A stretch of 64,000 nt of DNA from contig NZ_JACHCR010000018.1 of the NCBI RefSeq assembly GCF_014205845.1, positions 1-64,000 on the forward strand, read 5' to 3'. Positions 57,656 through 64,000 of this stretch are shown here, in pieces; the stretch's first letter is position 1; the number at the start of each line of letters is the position of its first letter. The notes beneath the pieces are model-generated. The model was not told the origin of the DNA. It did no database searches and was given only the letters and a program-made list of their open reading frames with translations. This stretch comes from Mucilaginibacter cryoferens. Lineage in GTDB: Bacteria; Bacteroidota; Bacteroidia; Sphingobacteriales; Sphingobacteriaceae. The position numbers and the translations under genes were made by a program.

Positions 57656-57668
57656 TTGGTTATATTTG
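57637..57668 (+). promoter_or_regulatory. Consensus promoter for the 54-codon gene
   Basis: TTTG at 57637-57640, a 20-nt gap, then TATATTTG at 57661-57668: an exact match to the Bacteroidota promoter consensus TTTG-N19-21-TAnnTTTG. It overlaps the end of the preceding gene and implies a leader of about 20 nt before the ATG at 57696. Confidence 0.65.
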
Positions 57669-57695
57669 AGTTAAGTTTTTTAGAAAGGAGCAATT

Positions 57696-57860
57696 ATGTC
57701 AAGCACTATAAAATATACAACAGTAGAAAAAGGATTTGGCCCTGCTATCGAAAGCAGTTCGGTTAAAAGTCATGCGAACGATCCTTTTGTTATTAGAAAA
57801 GTAGAAAAGGCAATGGAAACACTTAAAAAAGTAGGGTTGCCTAACATTACAAAAAAATAG
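57696..57860 (+). CDS. 54-residue small protein of unknown function
   Basis: Begins MSSTIKYTTVEKGFGPAIES and ends in ITKK. Charged and soluble, with no signal or membrane segment. A strong ribosome binding site (GAAAGGAG at 57683-57690) lies 5 nt upstream, unusual for this phylum. It has its own consensus promoter and a perfect terminator 46 nt after the stop, so it looks like an independent short transcript. It lies 40 nt after the DUF6934-like gene. I know no family for it. Confidence 0.7.
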   Translation: MSSTIKYTTVEKGFGPAIESSSVKSHANDPFVIRKVEKAMETLKKVGLPNITKK

Positions 57861-57905
57861 GTATTATTTAAATTAATAATGAAAGGCTGGATTTATCCAC
57901 GAATG

Positions 57906-57934
57906 GTCGGAAGATTAATCTTCCGACTTTTTTG
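57906..57934 (+). terminator. Strong intrinsic terminator
   Basis: GTCGGAAGATT and AATCTTCCGAC form a perfect 11-bp inverted repeat (57906-57927), directly followed by TTTTTTG. It ends the transcript of the 54-codon gene. Confidence 0.88.
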
Positions 57935-58038
57935 TTTTATAGTGGTTAGTTGATTTTATATAAATAATTGATTTTCAATTATTTATCTTGTTTTTATCAT
58001 GTTGATTTGCTATATTGATAGCTGATAATCAATATGAT

Positions 58039-58284
58039 ATGGCCATTTTTAAAGAACATAACGTCACTGTAAAGCAGCTCTTAGGCTTCATTCCAGAAGC
58101 GTTGATAGCAAATTTATCACTTACGACCAAGATCGATCATTACGCAAAGGTTCTGCACGGCAACAAGCTGTTTTATTTGCTGCTCTATGGTATTTTGGAC
58201 AATGACAGGCTTAGCCAGCGAAGTCTTGAGGACACATTCAACGATTCCGTTGCCACCAATGCAACAATCACAAAAATTAGCTAA
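58039..58284 (+). pseudogene. IS4-family transposase, N-terminal fragment
   Basis: About 70 codons match the DUF4372-type N-terminal domain of Bacteroidota IS4 transposases (MAIFKEHNVTVKQLLGFIPE, LFYLLLYGILDNDRLSQRSL). After LEDTFNDS the similarity ends and the frame stops. The DDE core is missing. A 31-codon frame at 58260-58355 that follows (KRIKRIYRKLRNPLRVS) may be another transposon scrap. I see no IS ends. Confidence 0.75.
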
Positions 58285-58399
58285 ATTCGCCGAACAAGAT
58301 AAACGGATAAAGAGGATATACCGTAAACTACGAAATCCATTGCGTGTAAGCTAAAAAACGACTTTCCTGAGATAACGATGTACAAAAAAGGAGTAATGA

Positions 58400-59554
58400 A
58401 TGGATAAAATTAATTTATTAGTTCTTGTAACTGTAATCTCGTTGTTCATCTCCCTATTTCTTGCCTTTTTTCTATTCACAGTTAAGGCAAAGTATAGAAT
58501 AAGCAATTCTCTTTTTGCCATTTTCCTCATCATCACTGCCATAGATATTAGTGACCCTCTAATTAATTTAATGGTTAATGGTCCTTCAAACCTGGGGATG
58601 ATCAGGAATACACTCGCGTTCTTGCAAATTCCTGTTTTTTATCTGTATGTATTATCTGTTTGTTATTCTGATTTTAAACTTAGGCCAAAATACATCGTAC
58701 ACCTGTTGCCATTTTTAATTGCGAACCTCGTTTTATTACCCCGTTTTTACATGGTAGATGTCGCTTCAAAAATTAATTTTATTTTAAATCGCCAAAATAT
58801 GATAGAACTGAAGTTCAATCATATCCTTTTTCACATTCAGATAGTTGTGTATTTTAGTACTGTTTTTATACTACTAAGAAAGGCAAAAAAGCTATATCTC
58901 GAAAATTACGCAGGCACAAATATCAATTCTTATAATTGGTTGTTTCAGTTTACAGGGGTACTCACAACCATCTATTTGGTTGTTATTTTAAAAAATATTT
59001 TCAAGTTTTCTGATTACCCCTACATTTCTGAATGGATAAGGATTGGAATCCTGGTATTTCAATTGTTTGTTATTTGCTGGTATTTATACAAAGCATTGAA
59101 TAATCCCGGTTTATTTAGAAATATCGATTCAAAATTAAAACTTGTTTCGGATCTGATTTTAGAAGAGAAAAAAAACGAGCAATTAGCCGTAAAGGAAGAA
59201 GACTATAACGAAGAATTATTGAAGTTGCAGCAGTATATGGTGGAAGAAAAGCCATTTCTTAATCCTTCCTTAACCATTCAGGATATTTCTAAAGGCATTA
59301 GCATTCCCGTTCGTGACTTATCTGTTTTAATCAATCATAGATTAGATCGGCATTTTTATGATTTCGTAAACACCTACCGGATAGAGAATGCGATGGATAT
59401 TTTAAAAGATGTTTCAAAAAACAAGGTAACTGTTCTTGAAATATTGTATGAAGTTGGTTTTAATTCGAAATCTTCTTTTAATACGGCCTTTAAAAAACAC
59501 ACTGGTGATACACCGACTTCTTATCGTAAGAATCTACAAAACAGCGATTTGTAA
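58400..59554 (+). CDS. Membrane-bound AraC family transcriptional regulator
   Basis: 384 residues: about seven transmembrane helices (residues 1-235), then a cytoplasmic AraC helix-turn-helix domain (about 285-380) with LTIQDISKGISIPVRDLSVL and VTVLEILYEVGFNSKSSFNT. Same architecture as the N-terminal part of the fusion at 30144-33842, but here without a permease. The start is the ATG at 58400; AGGAG lies 7 nt before it, and an ATG at 58396 leads to an immediate stop. It precedes a secreted beta-lactamase-like gene that it may control. Confidence 0.9.
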   Translation: MDKINLLVLVTVISLFISLFLAFFLFTVKAKYRISNSLFAIFLIITAIDISDPLINLMVNGPSNLGMIRNTLAFLQIPVFYLYVLSVCYSDFKLRPKYIVHLLPFLIANLVLLPRFYMVDVASKINFILNRQNMIELKFNHILFHIQIVVYFSTVFILLRKAKKLYLENYAGTNINSYNWLFQFTGVLTTIYLVVILKNIFKFSDYPYISEWIRIGILVFQLFVICWYLYKALNNPGLFRNIDSKLKLVSDLILEEKKNEQLAVKEEDYNEELLKLQQYMVEEKPFLNPSLTIQDISKGISIPVRDLSVLINHRLDRHFYDFVNTYRIENAMDILKDVSKNKVTVLEILYEVGFNSKSSFNTAFKKHTGDTPTSYRKNLQNSDL

Positions 59555-59691
59555 TTACTCGTACTTCTCTTTTCAATTATTCGCACTTATTTTTCTTAAC
59601 AAATGCGTACGACTACTTTTATTCGGTCGCGCAGCGGTAATTTCCTTCACACATTTGTACCGAAATAACTTTTAACATAAAATACGGTACG

Positions 59692-60750
59692 ATGAAAACT
59701 TCATTTAAACTTTTAGCAGCGCTATTATTTAGCAGCACTTTTTCTTTTGGACAAGACATCTCCAAAAAGATCGATTCATTAATAAAAGCTAATTATAAAA
59801 AAAATCCTGACGTAGGAATTAGCGTTGGTTTCATTCACAATAACAAACAATATTATACGGCGTATGGTAAACTAAGTAAAGAAAGCAAAATTGATATTAA
59901 TAGAAATACCATATTTGAAATTGCTTCTATTACTAAAATTTTAACTTCAAATCTAATAGCACAAGCGGTTATTGATCATAAACTAAAGTTAGATGATTAT
60001 ATAGACAACTATCTTCCAAAGGGATATGTATTAAATAAAAATCTCCACAATAAAATCAGAATATCAGATTTAGCTTCACATCAATCCGGCTTACCCGATA
60101 TAGATTTTGGGAAACTAATAGCGTTAAATCCGCAACAACCTGTAAGTAATGTAACTGAAGAAACACTGACCACTATGATTAATAACTGCACAGAACTTAT
60201 TGATTATGGTAAATACCGCTATTCTACCATTGGCTACACCTTACTCGGACAGATCTTAGAAAAGGTGTACGGTAAGAGTTATGATGAAATAATTCGTGAA
60301 AAAATATTAAAGCCATCACAGATGACAACTACATTAACAAAAGAATTTAATGTAACAAATAAAACAACGGGCTACAATCCAGAGGGCGGTGCCCAGGAAT
60401 TCTTCGGATGGAATGTTACAGCACCCGCCGGGTTAGTAAAATCTAATACTTATGATATGGTTAAGTATCTAAAAGCAGTATTAAATAAGGAAACTGCAAT
60501 AGGTAAAGCATCCCAAATTATGGAAAAAATCTTCTTAAAAGACGAAAAGCGAGAAATGGGATTGGGGCTTAACATTGGTACGGATGACCAAAATACCATT
60601 TATTTAAAGTCTGGAGATTCTATGGGGCAATCTTCGATCATATGTTACAGCCGGGTTAAAAACTGGGGAATTATAATTCTTTTAAATAAAAGAGACTCAA
60701 AAATGAGACAAAATCTGTTGAATGAAATTTATGAAACCGTATTGAAATAA
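59692..60750 (+). CDS. Secreted class C beta-lactamase-like serine hydrolase
   Basis: 352 residues with a signal peptide (ends near FSFGQD), so periplasmic. The catalytic motif SxxK is SITK at residues 79-82, in FEIASITKI; the YxN-type second motif is YST in KYRYSTIGYTLLG; near the end, GDSMGQSSIICY fits the usual KTG-like strand position. The family includes esterases, D-aminopeptidases and penicillin-binding proteins as well as beta-lactamases, so resistance should not be assumed. It follows a membrane AraC regulator by about 140 bp. Confidence 0.88.
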   Translation: MKTSFKLLAALLFSSTFSFGQDISKKIDSLIKANYKKNPDVGISVGFIHNNKQYYTAYGKLSKESKIDINRNTIFEIASITKILTSNLIAQAVIDHKLKLDDYIDNYLPKGYVLNKNLHNKIRISDLASHQSGLPDIDFGKLIALNPQQPVSNVTEETLTTMINNCTELIDYGKYRYSTIGYTLLGQILEKVYGKSYDEIIREKILKPSQMTTTLTKEFNVTNKTTGYNPEGGAQEFFGWNVTAPAGLVKSNTYDMVKYLKAVLNKETAIGKASQIMEKIFLKDEKREMGLGLNIGTDDQNTIYLKSGDSMGQSSIICYSRVKNWGIIILLNKRDSKMRQNLLNEIYETVLK

Positions 60751-61057
60751 TAAGCACGCGTAAGATTCAGAGATATAATAAGTGTTTTGGCCCCGATCTT
60801 GCTTTTGCTCTTTAAGCAGTTCCTTTCGTTTTCCGGTGCGCCGTTGTGAACTTGGTAAAAATCAATGTTGCCATAACGGGCAACTGCCTCAATGCGGAGT
60901 TGTGTGTCCACACTACAATTAAGTAATTACAGAAAGCCCCTTTGCGGGACTGTCAATTTTAGTTATTCAGGTTCTACATTAACTTTTCAGGCATACTATG
61001 AGCCTTTAAAGTACTCGCCCAATGTGGTATAATGTTGAGGCCCCCGAAACCGGGAAT
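60751..61057. other. Convergent intergenic region
   Basis: 307 bp between convergent genes. No gene is called. A minus-strand open frame of 60 codons covers 60729-60911 but has no family I can name. Confidence 0.4.
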
Positions 61058-61939
61058 CTAAAAACTGACAAAATCTATTTGCTTTTTATAATTACCAGGA
61101 GACATACCGGTAACCTTTTTAAATATTTTTGAAAAATAAAATATATTTTCAAAGCCGGTTTGGATCGCAATTTCCGCGTAAGTCATCTGAGTGGTAACCA
61201 TCAGGTATTGAGCCCGCTCAATTCTTTTTTCATGGATATATTTTAAGGGCCTTTCACCTGTATACTGTTGAAACAGGCGTGAGAAATAATCGGTATGCTG
61301 GTTGGCTTTTTCAGCCAGGTTGGTTACCGACAGGTCCTGGTGCAGGTTTAATTGGATATAGCTAATCGCATTAAGAATTTTAACCGGTATCTGGCTGATT
61401 TCTTTATGTTTGAATGTCTCTGGTGTCAAAAAGCGAGAAGCCAATTGCAGAAGAATACCATGGGTCTCTATAAAAGTCGCCATGTTTTGCTGATTATTAA
61501 GTTCCTGATACTCTTTATAAAAGATGTTTTTCTCATATATCCTGGGATTGTCAGAACGGTTTATACCCCTCCCGGGATTTATTTCCAGTAAACGGGCAAA
61601 ATTTAACATGTCAACTTTTGTTGCTTTTACTTTAAAAATACACCGGTTATGGGCAAATAAGGAGATGCCATCCGATGATTCTTCAAAAAACTGGATAAAA
61701 TACTGACTCAGGTGATTTTGGCAAATAAGGTTGCACAAAGTGAAACTCGGTATCATGTATAAAAAGCCTGGCTCAAGGCTCAGCGTTGTTGAAATATCTG
61801 AAATTTCTCCCGCACCGGCATCAATATAATAAAGTCTGAAATATGGACTAATCACGTTTTTGTAATTCCATTTAGGGCCAAGGTTCACATGATCTACATT
61901 CAATAGTGTATATGTATGTTTTAGTGCTCTTTTAATCAT
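61058..61939 (-). CDS. AraC family transcriptional regulator (fucose locus)
   Basis: Soluble AraC regulator, 293 residues. An N-terminal cupin-type sensing domain (FRLYYIDAGAGEISDISTTL, LEPGFLYMIPSFTLCNLI) is followed by the C-terminal double helix-turn-helix at about 190-290 (LSVTNLAEKANQHTDYFSRL, YAEIAIQTGFENIFYFSKIF). It is divergent, across 331 bp, from the alpha-L-fucosidase gene, so a sugar-responsive role in fucose use is likely. Effector unknown. Confidence 0.9.
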   Translation of the reverse strand: MIKRALKHTYTLLNVDHVNLGPKWNYKNVISPYFRLYYIDAGAGEISDISTTLSLEPGFLYMIPSFTLCNLICQNHLSQYFIQFFEESSDGISLFAHNRCIFKVKATKVDMLNFARLLEINPGRGINRSDNPRIYEKNIFYKEYQELNNQQNMATFIETHGILLQLASRFLTPETFKHKEISQIPVKILNAISYIQLNLHQDLSVTNLAEKANQHTDYFSRLFQQYTGERPLKYIHEKRIERAQYLMVTTQMTYAEIAIQTGFENIFYFSKIFKKVTGMSPGNYKKQIDFVSF

Positions 61940-62270
61940 AATGTGCAGTAAATAAGCTTTTTAAAGCTATTTTTTATTTGTACGGATAGTTTTATATGTA
62001 TTTCCGGTTCCTGAGTCTCAAAGATGTTTCGTGCTTTGTCGGAGCAATATTAAATAAAATGTCGGTTTCGTATAAAAAAAAGTCCCATTAGGACGACTAT
62101 TTAGATAGTATTTAAAAGAAATTTGATTTATCAATTATTGATGCAAATAATGTGAATTGCTGATCAACCAATTATAGAATAGTGACTTATTGAATTTTAT
62201 TTAATGCCCCGGGCTATTCATTTGTATAGCAGATCAGCATAGGTATTTATTAAAAATCACCAAACCAATT
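61940..62270. promoter_or_regulatory. Divergent AraC/fucosidase promoter region
   Basis: 331 bp between divergent starts, AT-rich. I find no full -33/-7 pair on either strand and no gene. An activator-dependent promoter would fit. Confidence 0.35.
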
Positions 62271-63914
62271 ATGAAAAGAAGAACACTAATAAAAGGTTTA
62301 GTCACAGGAGTATCTTCCTTATACCTGTCTAAACTTTATGCTAACAATTTGTTGCAGGTTGGTTCAAATCCGGACATTGCCGCTGGACCGTTTAAGCCCA
62401 ATTGGAATTCATTGGCTCAATACGAGGTACCTGATTGGTTTCGTGATGCCAAGTTTGGTATATGGGCGCATTGGGGGCCACAATGCCAGCCCGAACGTGG
62501 TGATTGGTACGGCCGTGGTATGTATCAGGAAGGCAGTGATCAGTATAAATACCATGTTCAAAAGTATGGACATCCTTCGAAATTTGGGTTTAAGGACGTG
62601 ATTAACGAGTGGAAGGCCGAGAACTGGGATCCAAATGAATTGGTGGGTTTATACAAAAGTGCAGGTGCCAAATATTTCATGGCATTGGCCAATCACCATG
62701 ATAATTTTGACCTTTACGATAGCAAATATCAAAGCTGGAACGCTACCAAACTTGGCCCCAAAAAAGATTTGATTGGTGGTTGGGCAAAGGCTGCTAAGGA
62801 ACACAGCCTGCCTTTTGGCGTAACGATACATGCATCACACCCATGGACATGGTACGAGGTTGCCCAGCGCGCTGATAAAAGCGGTCCTTACGCGGGTATT
62901 CCTTATGATGGCAAGCTTACCAAGGCGGATGGTACAGGCAAATGGTGGAATGGCTACGATCCACAGGAATTGTATGCGCAAAACCACGCCTTGAGCCAGG
63001 ATAGCCTTAATGACGACAGCATGGGCCGCCACTGGGATTGGGGCAATGGTGCCAGCGTACCCAATAAAGCTTATTGTGATAAGTTTTTGAACCGTACCAT
63101 AGAGCTAATAGATAAGTTTGGCCCCGAACTGATTTATTTTGACGATACCGCATTACCCCTTTGGCCGGTAAGCGACGTGGGCTTAAAAATTGCCGCACAT
63201 ATGTATAATACCAGTATTAAAAAACACGGTAAGCTGCAAGCAGCACTGTTTGGCAAAATATTGAATGAACAACAGCGTAAATGCATGATATGGGATATAG
63301 AACGCGGGCAGAGCAACCAGATAGAACCTTTGCCGTGGCAAACGGATACTTGTATTGGCGGCTGGCACTATGATAGACGCATATTTGATGATAAAGGCTA
63401 CAAAAACGCCAAAACGGTAGTGCATACCCTGGTTGATATCGTAAGCAAAAATGGTAACCTGCTGTTGAACATTCCGATACGCGGCGATGGTACCATTGAC
63501 AGCGAAGAACGCGCCGTAGTTGAAAACATAGGGGCGTGGATGCAGGTTAACGGCGAGGCGATTTACGGCACCCGTCCCTGGAAAATATTTGGCGAAGGCC
63601 CGGCAATCGAATCGGCAGCACCCATCAGCGCTCAGGGTTTTAACGAGGGCAAGGGAAAGCCGTTCGGTGCTGAAGATATCCGGTTTACCACAAAAGGTAA
63701 AACCCTTTACGCCATTATGATGGGCTGGCCGGCAGCAAACGAAGCCCTGATTAAAAAGTTACCAGGGAATGAGGCAGGTAAGGTAAGCAGGGTAAGCTTA
63801 CTTGGAAACGGTAATTTGAGTTTTGAGCAAACCGCAGCCGGCCTCAAAGTTAAATTGCCGGAACAGGCCCCGGGTAAAGATGCGTTCGTTTTAAAAATTG
63901 AAGGAGCTATTTAA
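62271..63914 (+). CDS. Alpha-L-fucosidase, GH29
   Basis: Exported glycoside hydrolase, 547 residues. It starts MKRRTLIKGLVTGVSSLYLS, a signal with two arginines that might be Tat-type. The GH29 core has the N-terminal FGIWAHWGPQCQPERGDWYG, KYFMALANHHDNFDLY and KSGPYAGIP regions, and the segment ELIYFDDTALPLWP near residues 286-297 contains the candidate nucleophile aspartate. A beta-sandwich follows (to residue 547). It releases L-fucose from glycans. The fucose permease gene starts 10 nt later. Confidence 0.93.
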   Translation: MKRRTLIKGLVTGVSSLYLSKLYANNLLQVGSNPDIAAGPFKPNWNSLAQYEVPDWFRDAKFGIWAHWGPQCQPERGDWYGRGMYQEGSDQYKYHVQKYGHPSKFGFKDVINEWKAENWDPNELVGLYKSAGAKYFMALANHHDNFDLYDSKYQSWNATKLGPKKDLIGGWAKAAKEHSLPFGVTIHASHPWTWYEVAQRADKSGPYAGIPYDGKLTKADGTGKWWNGYDPQELYAQNHALSQDSLNDDSMGRHWDWGNGASVPNKAYCDKFLNRTIELIDKFGPELIYFDDTALPLWPVSDVGLKIAAHMYNTSIKKHGKLQAALFGKILNEQQRKCMIWDIERGQSNQIEPLPWQTDTCIGGWHYDRRIFDDKGYKNAKTVVHTLVDIVSKNGNLLLNIPIRGDGTIDSEERAVVENIGAWMQVNGEAIYGTRPWKIFGEGPAIESAAPISAQGFNEGKGKPFGAEDIRFTTKGKTLYAIMMGWPAANEALIKKLPGNEAGKVSRVSLLGNGNLSFEQTAAGLKVKLPEQAPGKDAFVLKIEGAI

Positions 63915-63924
63915 TATCCGATCA

Positions 63925-64000
63925 TGACAAAGAATAAAAGTCTTTTCCCTTTTATATTGATAACCAGTTTGTTCTTTTTATGGGGTTTTGCTCATAACCT
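63925..64000 (+). CDS. fucP: L-fucose:H+ symporter, start only
   Basis: The first 25 codons of an MFS sugar transporter; SLFFLWGFAHNL is the well-known FucP N-terminal signature. The gene runs off the window. It follows the fucosidase by 10 nt, so released fucose is imported by the same operon. Confidence 0.75.

Noticed and set aside
60729..60911. Minus-strand 60-codon frame overlapping the end of the beta-lactamase-like gene
   Set aside because: A vague zinc-ribbon-like reading could not be supported, and there is no promoter.
1..64000. CRISPR array or rRNA operon
   Set aside because: No regularly spaced repeats and no rRNA-like sequence found by eye.

Overview
The window reads as chromosome of a Bacteroidota bacterium, most likely a Sphingobacteriaceae member of the Mucilaginibacter/Pedobacter type. 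The basis is two SusC/SusD pairs, a FecI-type sigma and FecR pair feeding one of them, many AraC regulators (one of them with a membrane N-terminus), Bacteroidota-type promoter elements (TTTG and TAnnTTTG), and moderately AT-rich DNA. No rRNA, complete tRNA or CRISPR array was recognised.

Layout. 0.1-3.0 kb: two short-chain dehydrogenases and an AraC regulator. 3.2-7.8 kb: a histidine kinase/response regulator pair divergent from an outer-membrane barrel protein, with four phased TTAACC hexamers between them. 8.0-10.4 kb: an AraC regulator divergent from a 14-TM-type MFS exporter. 10.5-12.4 kb: a lone secreted EreA/ChaN-like gene between two diverged direct repeats, with a 52-bp perfect palindrome at its 3' end. 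12.5-19.0 kb: a SusC/SusD uptake operon with a secreted amidohydrolase. 19.9-28.5 kb: a sigma/FecR/SusC/SusD/sulfatase locus for a probably sulfated glycan, ending in a second sulfatase cut at its catalytic motif and fused to the tail of another ECF sigma gene. 28.5-33.9 kb: two proteins of unknown function and a 1232-residue fusion of a membrane AraC regulator with an FtsX/MacB permease. 33.9-35.0 kb: gene-free DNA with several tRNA-3'-end-like boxes and a possible integrase tail.

35.0-48.7 kb is an exopolysaccharide locus in two divergent arms. The minus arm encodes two hexapeptide acyltransferases, a GT4 enzyme, a phosphoglycosyl transferase with an N-terminal pseudo-receiver domain, and a single-domain response regulator. 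The plus arm encodes a TolC-like protein, a Wzz-type co-polymerase, a glycosyltransferase, flippase, polymerase/ligase and two GT2 enzymes. Next to it, 48.8-55.3 kb is a signalling operon: receiver-like stub, PAS hybrid kinase with HPt, FIST sensor and a second hybrid kinase. I infer that this phosphorelay controls the polysaccharide.

55.4-58.4 kb is a scar region holding a broken IS3-type element with an intact frameshift heptamer, a GC-richer TlpA fragment, a DUF6934-like gene, an unreported-looking 54-codon gene with its own promoter and terminator, and an IS4-type remnant. 58.4-64.0 kb holds an AraC regulator, a class C beta-lactamase-like hydrolase, and a fucose locus (AraC regulator, GH29 alpha-L-fucosidase, start of a fucose permease). 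The most interesting novel candidates are the AraC-permease fusion, the pseudo-receiver phosphoglycosyl transferase with its neighbouring phosphorelay, and the 54-codon gene beside the DUF6934-like gene.
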